Origin: Candidatus Nanopelagicales bacterium | GTDB taxonomy: Bacteria > Actinomycetota > Actinomycetes > S36-B12 > CAIYMF01 | Assembly (NCBI GenBank): GCA_017848795.1 | Contig: JAFIHG010000022.1 | Coordinates: 62,001 to 126,000, forward strand | Direction of reading: 5' to 3' | Length of the DNA stretch: 64,000 bases | In this document: piece after piece, positions 41,665 to 48,140 of the stretch | Numbering within the stretch: position 1 is the first letter of the stretch | Layout of the letters: every line of letters begins with the position of its first letter | Made by a program: the position numbers and the translations under genes | The notes under the pieces: generated by a model | The model's database searches: none | The model's input: only the letters and a program-made list of their open reading frames with translations | What the model was told of the DNA's origin: nothing

Positions 41665-41984
41665 CGGTCGGTCCTCTCGGGTCGTCGAGAACTTTCGGCT
41701 CCGGAAAAAATGTTGACTGGCGGGGTCAGGCGCCGGATTATTTGCTCAAAAGTCGGTGACGGCGCCACCTCCGGCCGCGAGCGCTTCGGCCAGTACCGGC
41801 CGGCGAACACGGAACCGCAGGACAGCGGCAACAGCTCTCCCGCGAGCGAGAGGCAGTCGCCGACGACGACGCAGCGGGAGTAGTACTTGTGCACGAGCGC
41901 CTCGCCGACCTCGGGGTCGACGTCGACGAACTCGTGGGTGGTCACGCCACGGCAGGCGGCTCGGGCCAGCCAGTCGTCGGTCAT
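41661..41984 (-). CDS. Degenerate WhiB-like (Wbl) protein
   Basis: The 107-residue protein has the WhiB layout: WLARAACRG with C11, then a gap, YYSRCVVVGDCLSLA with C38 and C44, and a turn region GSVFAGRYW in place of the usual GVWGG. A basic tail (YWPKRSRPEVAP) follows. Standard Wbl proteins hold a [4Fe-4S] cluster with four cysteines in C-x(n)-C-x2-C-x5-C; here the second Cys is Tyr35, leaving three ligands. Wbl proteins bind sigma factor A and act as transcription factors, and phages encode versions that interfere with host WhiB2. ATG 41984 overlaps the preceding stop (ATGA). Confidence 0.75.
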   Translation of the reverse strand: MTDDWLARAACRGVTTHEFVDVDPEVGEALVHKYYSRCVVVGDCLSLAGELLPLSCGSVFAGRYWPKRSRPEVAPSPTFEQIIRRLTPPVNIFSGAESSRRPERTDR

Positions 41985-42214
41985 CGCTCCGCCTCCCGTT
42001 CGGCGTCGTCGAGGTCGGCGATGACGTCCCGCAGGGCAGCGCGCCAGGAGCCGGCCGCGTGCTCTGCCAACTCCTTGGTGGCGTAGTAGCCGTCGAGCAC
42101 CACGGCGACCATGTGCCTGCCCTCGTGCGGGACGGTCACAACGTCGTGCAGCAGTGGTTGGCGGCGACGGTGGACGAGCAGCATCGCGAGGCCCTCACGC
42201 AGGCGGGCGCTCAC
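41981..42214 (-). CDS. Hypothetical protein of the element, 77 aa
   Basis: The start is GTG 42214 (VSARLREGLAMLLVHRRRQP), overlapping the DUF3631 stop as GTGA and with GAGGACCA before it. The body reads HDVVTVPHEGRHMVAVVLDGYYATKELAEHAAGSW, followed by a charged C-terminal helix DVIADLDDAEREAER. It appears soluble with an alpha/beta fold. I know no named family for it, but similar small frames often follow primase-ATPase genes in actinobacterial elements. Confidence 0.6.
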   Translation of the reverse strand: MSARLREGLAMLLVHRRRQPLLHDVVTVPHEGRHMVAVVLDGYYATKELAEHAAGSWRAALRDVIADLDDAEREAER

Positions 42215-43518
42215 TGGTCCTCCTCGCACGTCGGGTGCGTGTCGAGCCCGGCATCAGCGAGCGCGGGGTCGAGGCGAAGGCCGCAAGCGGAGCAGCGCGG
42301 TGTCTCCGGGGGGCGACCGTCTGGATGCGTAACAGGCGTAACAGGCGTAACGACCTGCTCGTCTGGCCCTTCGGGATGTGACGTTGTTACGTCTGTTACG
42401 TCACTGTCCGGTCCCGGATGGAGGTAGCGAGACCAGGCATCGCCGAGGTCGGCGGCGTCGTACCCGCGAGCGGTGTCTTCGCCGATGCGCACCACTTTCG
42501 GGGTGACTGCGTACTTGGACAGTCGACGTGCCAGACCACGGGCGTCCAGTGGCTTGCCGCGCAGGTCTGCCCAGGGTGATTCCTCGAGCTGGTGGAGCCG
42601 CTCGAGGATGACCTCGGTGGCGAGCTTGTCCGTGCCTGCGGTGGTGAACACGTTCCGCAGGTCGGCCAGGAGTAGCACTCCAAGGCTCGGGCTGCGGTCC
42701 CGTGCCTGCGTAACAAGCGTAACGGCCGCAACACGGGACCGTTCCGGCCAGGCACCGCCGGCGGCGTCGGCGACCGCGAGCAGCGGCTCCCACACGTCGG
42801 CGTCGCGGTCCTCGACCCCGGTCGGCATGTCCGGCCAGGTCTCCACCACGAACGGGCTAACCTGCTCAGACCAGGCGCAGAGCCCGTCCGCGATCGGCTC
42901 GGCCTGCGGTTTGTGCAGGCGCAGGCGCCACGGCTCGACGACCTCCCCCGGTGCCCGCCGGCGCATCCGTACCACGACGCTGCGGGTCATCAGGGTGTCC
43001 GGCAAGTCGTCCAGCCCAGCGAGCGCGACCGCACAGTACGCCGGCAGCTCCTCGGTGAGCACCGTGGTGCCGCGCACCACGCACCGGCCGGCGGTGGCTC
43101 CCCGGCGGTGGCCGGCGTTGAGCATCCCGCGGATGTCTTCGTTGTCCTTGGCGCGCGGGCCGAACACCGTGTCGATCTCGTCGTACAGGATGGTCGGCGG
43201 GCCGGCCTCGTCGGAGACCTTTCGGAACAGGTACGCGGGTGTCGTGTTGACGGCGTGTACCGGTCTGGGCACCAGCGGCTCGGTGACCTCCAGCGCGCGG
43301 GACTTCCCGGACCCCGGCTCCGGGGACAGGAACGCGATCCGCGGTGTGGACTCCCAGCGGTCCATCAACCAGGTGTGCGCGATCCACAACGTGTGTGCGA
43401 CCCGCGCGTGCTCGGACGGGTACGCCACGAACCGCGCCAGGAACGTCTCGACCTGGTCGAGCAGCGCGGCACCGGCGACCGTGGCGGGCACGACGGCGGG
43501 AACGGTCGGGGCACTCAT
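42211..43518 (-). CDS. DUF3631-type helicase/ATPase of the replication module
   Basis: The 435-residue P-loop ATPase has Walker A at residues 66-73 (SPEPGSGKS) and Walker B at about 110-116 (TILYDEIDTVFG), followed by the sensor-like region VVRGTTVLTEELPAYCAVALAGLDD. The family (DUF3631) accompanies Prim-Pol primases in phages and plasmids and probably acts as a helicase or initiator ATPase. The C-terminus has a Thr-Asp-Val repeat run (DVTDVTTSHP, TPVTPVTHP) and a small Cys-rich tail (RCSACGLRLD). ATG 43518 overlaps the Prim-Pol stop (ATGA). Confidence 0.88.
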   Translation of the reverse strand: MSAPTVPAVVPATVAGAALLDQVETFLARFVAYPSEHARVAHTLWIAHTWLMDRWESTPRIAFLSPEPGSGKSRALEVTEPLVPRPVHAVNTTPAYLFRKVSDEAGPPTILYDEIDTVFGPRAKDNEDIRGMLNAGHRRGATAGRCVVRGTTVLTEELPAYCAVALAGLDDLPDTLMTRSVVVRMRRRAPGEVVEPWRLRLHKPQAEPIADGLCAWSEQVSPFVVETWPDMPTGVEDRDADVWEPLLAVADAAGGAWPERSRVAAVTLVTQARDRSPSLGVLLLADLRNVFTTAGTDKLATEVILERLHQLEESPWADLRGKPLDARGLARRLSKYAVTPKVVRIGEDTARGYDAADLGDAWSRYLHPGPDSDVTDVTTSHPEGPDEQVVTPVTPVTHPDGRPPETPRCSACGLRLDPALADAGLDTHPTCEEDQ

Positions 43519-44276
43519 GACGCCTCCCGCAGCTTGCGGGCGGACTTGACCGTGTTCGCGACCGCGCGCTCGGGCAGCCCGTTGGCGACCGCGGCAGCGG
43601 TCAGCTCGTCGAGGACCGACTCGGGCAGGCCGTCTTCGACGGCGCGGCACGCGGCCCAGAACAACGCCTCGTTCCGGTTGCCCTCGCTGGACTCCTGCAC
43701 GGTCCGCACCAACCCTGCGCCCGACCCACGGCCGGTCCGGGTCCGCACCGTTCGCGCAGGTACCGGCCGGGGTCGCAGCGCAGCGAGCGCCCGCGGCGGC
43801 AGCGCCGCGATCGGGTGGTGCTCCCATACGTAAGGCCGGCCGGTCGCCGGGTGCACGCTCGGCGGAACGATGCAGTACCCGGACAACTTGAGGTCGATCC
43901 CGCTCGGCAGTCGCGCAGCCGAGGGGCGGAACACGGGCCGGAAGTAGTACAGGTGCCGGCCACCGTCACCACGACCCGACCACGCCGTCAGGGTGGCCGG
44001 CAGCGGCCCGAGGACATCCTCGAGACCCTCGATGGACCCGCCGTTGCGGGGGTCGACGTCGAGCACCAACAGGGTGCTCGGCACCGGCGCTCCGATCATC
44101 GCCTTCGGCCACCGCGACCACCACGCCCGGACCTGTTCGAGGTCGCTGGTGGCGTCGTGGAACCCGTTCTGGGTCAACGGGGCCTTGGCCGTGGCGCCGC
44201 GCCACTTGCACGGGAACACCGACCAGCCGGCCGCGGCCAGCTCGACGGCCGCGGCCGCCATCGTCTGCTCAGACAT
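43515..44276 (-). CDS. Bifunctional DNA primase/polymerase (Prim-Pol family)
   Basis: The 253-residue protein has an N-terminal Prim-Pol domain: LAAAGWSVFPCKWRGATAKAP, the catalytic LLVLDVDPRNGG (Asp73 and Asp75, metal-binding) and WSGRGDGGRHLYYFRP, then KLSGYCIVPPSVHPATGRPYVWEHHP. A short C-terminal helical part follows (ALFWAACRAVEDGLPE). It synthesises a primer and extends it to start replication of the excised element, together with the DUF3631 ATPase. ATG 44276 is favoured over GTG 44285 because AGGTGG precedes it at the right distance; its start overlaps the end of the upstream HTH gene by 8 bases. Confidence 0.9.
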   Translation of the reverse strand: MSEQTMAAAAVELAAAGWSVFPCKWRGATAKAPLTQNGFHDATSDLEQVRAWWSRWPKAMIGAPVPSTLLVLDVDPRNGGSIEGLEDVLGPLPATLTAWSGRGDGGRHLYYFRPVFRPSAARLPSGIDLKLSGYCIVPPSVHPATGRPYVWEHHPIAALPPRALAALRPRPVPARTVRTRTGRGSGAGLVRTVQESSEGNRNEALFWAACRAVEDGLPESVLDELTAAAVANGLPERAVANTVKSARKLREAS

Positions 44277-44688
44277 CGCGACCACCTGCCTCGGTGGTGT
44301 TCAGGTGGGTACTTTGATTCACCTGAACACGCGGACACTGCTCGCACAGGTACGCAGTCAGGTAGTGGTGGACGGTGCCGACTGAGCGCGGGAAGCCGTG
44401 CGCTGCAAGGGCTGCCACCGTCTGGCGAACCGACAGAGCGCCGTCGTGGGCCAGGTGGTGCGCCCAGCTCAGCGCGTCGTACTTCTCCTGTCGGGCTCGC
44501 CGCGGGTACGTCTTACCGTCCCGGCCGTGGACCCTGGCAACATCGGGAATGCCGACGCTCATGACGCCACCTCCAGCGGAGGCAGAGATTTCCCGTACGC
44601 TTGCCTTGGCTTCGCCGCCTGTCTGACCGCCTGTCGCCCCTCGGTTTCCCGGCCGGGGGGCGCGGTCGTCTATCGGTGGCGCGCTCAT
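44269..44688 (-). CDS. Putative HTH DNA-binding protein with ParB-like VHGRDGKTYPRR motif
   Basis: The 139-residue protein starts at ATG 44688, overlapping the excisionase stop (ATGA); an internal ATG at 44562 is possible. The first 40 residues are low-complexity (PPIDDRAPRPGNRGATGG). Then comes VARVHGRDGKTYPRR, resembling ParB/Spo0J-type N-terminal motifs seen on actinobacterial elements (V-x-G-x-DGKTYP), followed by a helical HTH-like region ALSVRQTVAALAAHGFPRSVGTVHHYL. The C-terminus has a CEQCPRV cysteine pair. It may bind the element's origin or control region. Family assignment is tentative. Confidence 0.6.
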   Translation of the reverse strand: MSAPPIDDRAPRPGNRGATGGQTGGEAKASVREISASAGGGVMSVGIPDVARVHGRDGKTYPRRARQEKYDALSWAHHLAHDGALSVRQTVAALAAHGFPRSVGTVHHYLTAYLCEQCPRVQVNQSTHLNTTEAGGRDV

Positions 44689-44891
44689 GCCGCACCCCCG
44701 GTACGCCGGCCGAGAGCGTCCAGGTCGCCGGGGTCGATGCGCACGACGCGGGGGCCGTACCGGTACGCCGGGAGGATGCCGGTCGCGATCCAGTTGCGGA
44801 TGGTGCGCTCGGAGACGCCGAGGTACTCGGCAGCCTCGATGATGCTGACCTTGCGCCGGAGCTTGTCCGCCGCGATGCCGTTGCGGGACAT
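44685..44891 (-). CDS. xis: Excisionase-like MerR/AlpA-type HTH protein
   Basis: The 68-residue protein is a compact winged helix-turn-helix (residues 14-60): KVSIIEAAEYLGVSERTIRNWIATGILPAYRYGPRVVRIDPGDLDAL. This matches the HTH_17 family used by excisionases (recombination directionality factors) of actinobacterial integrated elements. ATG 44891 follows GAGGAA. It heads the leftward block, with a perfect palindrome 36 bases upstream. A hairpin (CCTCGG / CCGAGG, 44903-44919) would partly cover its binding site, hinting at translational restraint (inference). Confidence 0.82.
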   Translation of the reverse strand: MSRNGIAADKLRRKVSIIEAAEYLGVSERTIRNWIATGILPAYRYGPRVVRIDPGDLDALGRRTGGAA

Positions 44892-44926
44892 CGTGATTCT
44901 TCCTCGGCCCGTACCGAGGGACCACG

Positions 44927-44947
44927 GATCACCAACTGTTGGTGATC
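44927..44947. promoter_or_regulatory. Perfect 21-bp palindrome upstream of the excisionase gene
   Basis: Arms GATCACCAAC and GTTGGTGATC, each 10 bp, flank a single base. It lies 36 bases before the excisionase ATG and 59 bases past the 167-aa gene, a good site for a repressor that keeps the element silent. No typical phage repressor is present in the element; the 167-aa protein is the nearest candidate. Confidence 0.6.
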
Positions 44948-45005
44948 CTGGTGGTGGTGCCGGTGGAGCCGCGGCCGTCCTTCGGACGGGCCGGTTGAGC
45001 GGTGG

Positions 45006-45509
45006 CTACGCGGCCAGCAGCTCCCGGCTCACAATGGTGGGGCCGTGGCGCAACAGCACCGTGGTGAACGGACGCAACTGCGGCGACCGGTAGCTCGGCT
45101 CAGGTACAGCCGGGCATGCGGGAGCATTAGGTTCGTCGCAGCTCAGCAGTTCGAGCAGAAGCGACATCGGCACTGTCGGCGTCTCGACCCCGGCCAGCGC
45201 CTCAACGAGGGCGGCAAGTGCAGGGGACCCCGCGCGGAGTTCATCCATCGCCGCCGTGTCGCCGTCGAGGTAGGCCTCGACTGCCGCTGTGAACTCCGGC
45301 GAGCCGACCCCGAGGCGATCGATCGCGGCTTCGAGCCGCAGTCGCGCCGCGACCTCGGCGTGCGGAAGGCGAACACGGCGGCGGCGGCGGTAGCGGCTCC
45401 ACGCGCGCTCGCTGCGGGGATCCGGCCGGTAGAGGTTGGCGAGCAGTCGGATCGCCGTCGGCGGTTCGAGTGAGCGCGACAGCAGTGCCAGCACCTCGCT
45501 GGTGTCCAT
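45006..45509 (-). CDS. Unknown protein of the element, 167 aa
   Basis: No family is recognised. The ATG at 45509 opens MDTSEVLALLSRSLEPPTAI. The N-terminal 70 residues are basic and helical (YRPDPRSERAWSRYRRRRRVRLPHAEVAARLRLEAAID) and could bind DNA; the middle (SPEFTAAVEAYLDGDTAAMDELRAGS) is acidic and helical. The C-terminal 40 residues contain CDEPNAPACP. It is the gene nearest attR, is transcribed leftward, and has a 14-bp palindrome just before its start. It might regulate the element or be cargo. Codon use is less GC-rich at third positions than in flanking genes. Confidence 0.6.
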   Translation of the reverse strand: MDTSEVLALLSRSLEPPTAIRLLANLYRPDPRSERAWSRYRRRRRVRLPHAEVAARLRLEAAIDRLGVGSPEFTAAVEAYLDGDTAAMDELRAGSPALAALVEALAGVETPTVPMSLLLELLSCDEPNAPACPAVPEPSYRSPQLRPFTTVLLRHGPTIVSRELLAA

Positions 45510-45527
45510 GTGCGCTCACCGCCCAAC

Positions 45528-45541
45528 TTACACCGGTGTAA
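45528..45541. promoter_or_regulatory. Palindrome TTACACCGGTGTAA before the 167-aa gene
   Basis: A 14-bp perfect inverted repeat lies 18 bases before the ATG at 45509. The half site GTGTAAC recurs in altered form nearby (GCGTAACAC at 45558). It overlaps the expected promoter and could be an autoregulatory operator. Confidence 0.5.
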
Positions 45542-45643
45542 CTCTGCCGCAAGAAAGCGTAACACGCGGCGGCGACAGGGTGCGGAATGCAACTACGGCC
45601 GTGCGCGGAAGCAGAGGCCGCGCCAACACCATGATCAATCCGG

Positions 45644-45666
45644 GAGGGCACGGCGAGTGCACGCGC
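45644..45666. promoter_or_regulatory. Arm-type repeat near attR
   Basis: GAGGGCACG, one base, then CGAGTGCACGCGC: both versions of the 10-bp motif found at 37521-37602 occur here as a pair, 45 bp before the attR core. Two related motif versions near both ends of the element fit integrase arm sites on either side of the attP core. Confidence 0.6.
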
Positions 45667-45710
45667 TCCGGGTGCGGTGCAAAAGCTTGTTGACTACCAA
45701 CGGTTTTCAT

Positions 45711-45739
45711 CGGTGGGCGATACAGGATTTGAACCTGTG
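45711..45739. other. attR: 29-bp core within tRNA-Val
   Basis: Identical to 37402-37430. Here the core covers the last 26 bases of the intact tRNA-Val(GAC) gene plus three bases beyond, the usual site for integration at a tRNA 3' end that keeps the tRNA functional. Confidence 0.93.
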
Positions 45740-45786
45740 ACCTCTTCCGTGTCAAGGAAGCGCGCTAGCCCCTGCGCCAATCGCCC
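45714..45786 (-). tRNA. tRNA-Val(GAC)
   Basis: The 73-base gene on the minus strand begins GGGCGATTGG and ends ATCGCCCA without an encoded CCA. The acceptor stem (7 bp), the anticodon stem CTTCC/GGAAG with loop TTGACAC (anticodon GAC) and the T-arm AGGTTCAAATCCT pair well. It serves as the integration site of the adjacent element. Confidence 0.97.
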
Positions 45787-45828
45787 GTGTGCTGTTGTCG
45801 TGCATGTGTCGTGCATGGAGTGCTTGCG

Positions 45829-45899
45829 AGGTGGCGGCGGGATTTGAACCCGCGTACACGGCTTTGCAGGCCGTTGCCTCGCCTCTCGGCCACGCCACC
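45829..45899 (-). tRNA. tRNA-Cys(GCA)
   Basis: The 71-base gene on the minus strand begins GGTGGCGTGG and ends CGCCACCT. The anticodon stem ACGGC/GCCGT encloses CTGCAAA (anticodon GCA). The discriminator U73 is the known identity base of tRNA-Cys. It is 42 bases upstream of tRNA-Val in the same operon. Confidence 0.97.
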
Positions 45900-45921
45900 G
45901 TGGGGACGATGTCCCAACCCG

Positions 45922-45994
45922 AGCGGACGACGGGATTCGAACCCGCGACCCTCACCTTGGCAAGGTGATGCTCTACCAACTGAGCCACGTCCGC
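45922..45994 (-). tRNA. tRNA-Gly(GCC)
   Basis: The 73-base gene on the minus strand begins GCGGACGTGG and ends CGTCCGCT. The anticodon stem TCACC/GGTGA encloses TTGCCAA (anticodon GCC). It is the first gene of the Gly-Cys-Val tRNA transcript. Confidence 0.97.
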
Positions 45995-46078
45995 ACCGCT
46001 ACGGGTGGTGAGGCCCGTCCCGTAGTGCGCCGTTACCTTAGCCGATCGGCAGGGCGTCACCAAAGCCGGCCACCTCGA

Positions 46079-46084
46079 TACGGT
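46079..46084 (+). promoter_or_regulatory. TACGGT -10 box for a leaderless pabB start
   Basis: TACGGT ends six bases before the GTG at 46091, the geometry that places transcription start on the start codon. It decides the choice of GTG 46091 over ATG 46103. The same box and spacing precede msrB and the LigD-type polymerase. Confidence 0.5.
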
Positions 46085-46090
46085 CGGCGC

Positions 46091-47098
46091 GTGCCCGAGC
46101 CGATGGCCCACCTCGGTGGTCACCTGGCCCGCGGCCTGGTGGACCTCACCGATGACCTGGGCGCCCTCGACGGCCCCGGCTGGTGGGCCGTGGTCGTCAC
46201 GTTCGAGGGCGGCGTGCACTGCGCGAGGTTCTCGGACGTACGCGGCGCGCCGAATCCGGGCGGTCCGTGGCGCGGGCCGGCGCGTGACTGCTGGCACAGT
46301 TCGCTGGACGAGGGCGCGTACCTCGCCGCCGTCGCGACGGTGCGGGAGCGCATCGCGGCGGGTGAGGTGTACCAGGCGAACGTGTGCCGCGTGCTGCGCG
46401 CACCGCTGCCCGACCCGAGACGTGCGGACATGGCCGGTCTCGCGGCGCTGCTGGCGGCAGGCAACCCTGCCCCGTACGGCGGATTCGTGCGGTTCCCGGG
46501 GATCCAGGTGGCCACGGCGTCCCCGGAGCTGTACCTGCGCCGCCGGGGCGAGGTCGTCGAGTCCGGCCCCATCAAGGGAACCGGGCGCACCGTCGCCGAC
46601 CTGCGCGAGAAGGACCGCGCCGAGAACGTGATGATCGTCGACCTCGTGCGGAACGACCTGGGTCGGGTGTGCGGCACGGGAACCGTGGAGGTCCCCGACC
46701 TGCTGGCGGTGGAGCAGCATCCGGGGCTGGTGCACCTGGTCTCGACCGTCCGCGGGAGGCTGGGCGTCGACACCAGCTGGCCGGAGCTGTTCGCCGCCAC
46801 CTTCCCGCCGGGCTCGGTGACCGGCGCCCCCAAGTCGAGCGCCATGAAGCTCATCGGCGAGCTCGAACCGGTGCCACGGGGGCCGTACTGCGGAGCCGTC
46901 GGCTGGGTGTCCGAGGGTCGCGGCGAGCTCGCCGTCGGTATCCGCAGCTTCTGGCGCGAGGCGGACGAGCTGTGCTTCGGTACGGGCGCCGGCATCACGT
47001 GGGGGAGCGACGCGGCGGCGGAGTGGGCGGAGACCGAGCTAAAGGCCGACCGGCTGCTCGGCGTCGCCGCCGGCTCATGGGAGGCTGGCCCGCCGTGA
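46091..47098 (+). CDS. pabB: Aminodeoxychorismate synthase component I (chorismate-binding enzyme)
   Basis: The 335-residue protein is the chorismate-binding catalytic domain alone: RERIAAGEVYQANVCRVL, FPGIQVATASPELYLRR, SGPIKGTGRTVADL, EKDRAENVMIVDLVRNDLGR, FPPGSVTGAPKSSAMKLI and YCGAVGWVSEGRGELAVGIR. It converts chorismate and ammonia to 4-amino-4-deoxychorismate in folate synthesis. The N-terminal regulatory domain of larger PabB/TrpE proteins is missing. GTG 46091 is favoured by the TACGGT box before it. It overlaps pabC by four bases (GTGA). The glutaminase subunit is not in view. Confidence 0.92.
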   Translation: MPEPMAHLGGHLARGLVDLTDDLGALDGPGWWAVVVTFEGGVHCARFSDVRGAPNPGGPWRGPARDCWHSSLDEGAYLAAVATVRERIAAGEVYQANVCRVLRAPLPDPRRADMAGLAALLAAGNPAPYGGFVRFPGIQVATASPELYLRRRGEVVESGPIKGTGRTVADLREKDRAENVMIVDLVRNDLGRVCGTGTVEVPDLLAVEQHPGLVHLVSTVRGRLGVDTSWPELFAATFPPGSVTGAPKSSAMKLIGELEPVPRGPYCGAVGWVSEGRGELAVGIRSFWREADELCFGTGAGITWGSDAAAEWAETELKADRLLGVAAGSWEAGPP

Positions 47099-47937
47099 GT
47101 GGATTCTGGGTGAACGGCGACCTCGTCGCGCCGGACGAGGCGATGCTCTCGGTGCTCGACCACGGGTTCACGGTGGGCGACGGGGTCTTCGAGACCCTGC
47201 TGGTGCGCGACGGCGCACCGTTCGCGCTGACCCGTCACCTGGGTCGCCTGGCGCGCTCGGCGGCCGGACTCGGGCTGGCGCCGCCGTCGGAGGTGCAGCT
47301 GCGTACCGCGGTCACGGCGGTGCTCGGCAGCGGTGAGGCCACCGCTCTCGCCCGCGGCCGGTTGCGGATCACGGTGACGAGCGGTGTCGGCCCGGTCGGC
47401 AGCGACCGCGGCGAGCACCCGCCGACCCTGATCGTGACGCTGACGGAGGCCGGCGCGTGGGGAGCGACGACGACGCTCGCCACCGTCCCCTGGACCCGCA
47501 ACGAGCGGTCGGCCACTGCCGGACTGAAGACCACCTCGTACGCCGAGAACGCGATCGCGCTCGCACACGCGCGCAGCCGGGGCGCGGACGAGGCGGTCCT
47601 CGCCAACACCGCCGGCGACCTCTGCGAAGGCACCAGCACCAACGTGTTCGTCGTTCTGGACGGCGTCGTGCGGACTCCGTCGCTCGACTCCGGCTGCCTC
47701 GCCGGCGTCACGCGCGCGCTGGTCCTCGAATGGTGCGCCGCGGCAGGTCCCCGGATCGTCGAGGAGCAGCTGCCGTACGACGTACTGACCCGCGCCACCG
47801 AGGTCTTCGTCACCTCGTCCACCCGTGACGTGCTCCCCGTCGCCCGGGTCGACGACCGCGTGCTCCCGACGGGCCCGGTCACGCGGCGGATCATGGAACT
47901 GTTCGCCGCCCGCGCCGCTGCCGATGCCGACCCGTGA
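47095..47937 (+). CDS. pabC: Aminodeoxychorismate lyase
   Basis: The 280-residue PLP enzyme of fold type IV converts aminodeoxychorismate to p-aminobenzoate and pyruvate. Visible are VLDHGFTVGDGVFETLLVRDG at the start, the PLP lysine in TAGLKTTSYAENAIALAHA (about residue 142) and the phosphate-binding CEGTSTNVFVV and TSSTRDVLPV. GTG 47095 overlaps the pabB stop. Pairing with pabB favours PabC over branched-chain aminotransferase, which shares the fold. Confidence 0.92.
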   Translation: MSGFWVNGDLVAPDEAMLSVLDHGFTVGDGVFETLLVRDGAPFALTRHLGRLARSAAGLGLAPPSEVQLRTAVTAVLGSGEATALARGRLRITVTSGVGPVGSDRGEHPPTLIVTLTEAGAWGATTTLATVPWTRNERSATAGLKTTSYAENAIALAHARSRGADEAVLANTAGDLCEGTSTNVFVVLDGVVRTPSLDSGCLAGVTRALVLEWCAAAGPRIVEEQLPYDVLTRATEVFVTSSTRDVLPVARVDDRVLPTGPVTRRIMELFAARAAADADP

Positions 47938-47963
47938 GCGGCTACCACCGCCGAGGCGATGGG

Positions 47964-48019
47964 CGATCATGAACTTCCGGTCGCCATTTCGCGGAATTCC
48001 GACCGCAAGCTCATGATCG
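47964..48019. repeat. TCATGATCG-type inverted repeat after pabC
   Basis: Arms CGATCATGAACTTCCGGTCG (47964-47983) and CGACCGCAAGCTCATGATCG (48000-48019) are complementary at 18 of 20 positions around a 16-base loop. It lies 27 bases past the pabC stop. Same family as 21683-21736 and 32661-32750, and possibly a transcription terminator. Confidence 0.75.
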
Positions 48020-48068
48020 GCATGCGTTTCGGGCGCACCGCGCCGATCCGGTAGGGTTTGCGCGTTCC

Positions 48069-48140
48069 GGGCGATTAGCTCAGTGGTAGAGCGCTTCGTT
48101 CACACCGAAGAGGTCACTGGTTCGAACCCAGTATCGCCCA
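48069..48140 (+). tRNA. tRNA-Val(CAC)
   Basis: The 72-base gene begins GGGCGATTAGCTCAG and ends ATCGCCCA. The anticodon stem CTTCG/CGAAG encloses TTCACAC (anticodon CAC). TAGGGT, a -10-like box, lies at 48052. The 3' half overlaps, on the opposite strand, the last nine codons of the SARP regulator. Confidence 0.97.

Larger units (their letters stand above)
37402..45739. mobile_element. Integrated prophage-like / satellite element at tRNA-Val(GAC)
   Basis: The element is bounded by two identical 29-bp sequences, 8309 bp apart, that copy the 3' end of tRNA-Val: 37402-37430 on the left and 45711-45739 within the intact tRNA gene on the right. It contains a rightward tyrosine integrase next to the left end and one leftward gene block: unknown 167-aa protein, excisionase-like HTH, HTH protein, Prim-Pol, DUF3631 ATPase, 77-aa protein, WhiB-like, 72-aa and 95-aa proteins, capsid protein, small terminase subunit and a 73-aa protein. 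Portal, large terminase, protease, tail and lysis genes are absent. The set resembles the small prophage-like elements phiRv1/phiRv2 of Mycobacterium tuberculosis. A phage satellite or a reduced prophage are the two options. Confidence 0.93.

Noticed and set aside
42325-42400. GTAACAGGCGTAACAGGCGTAAC short repeats as an origin iteron array
   Set aside because: They encode the Thr-Pro-Val and Thr-Asp-Val repeats in the DUF3631 C-terminus in frame, so they are explained by the protein; an origin role is not excluded but not supported.
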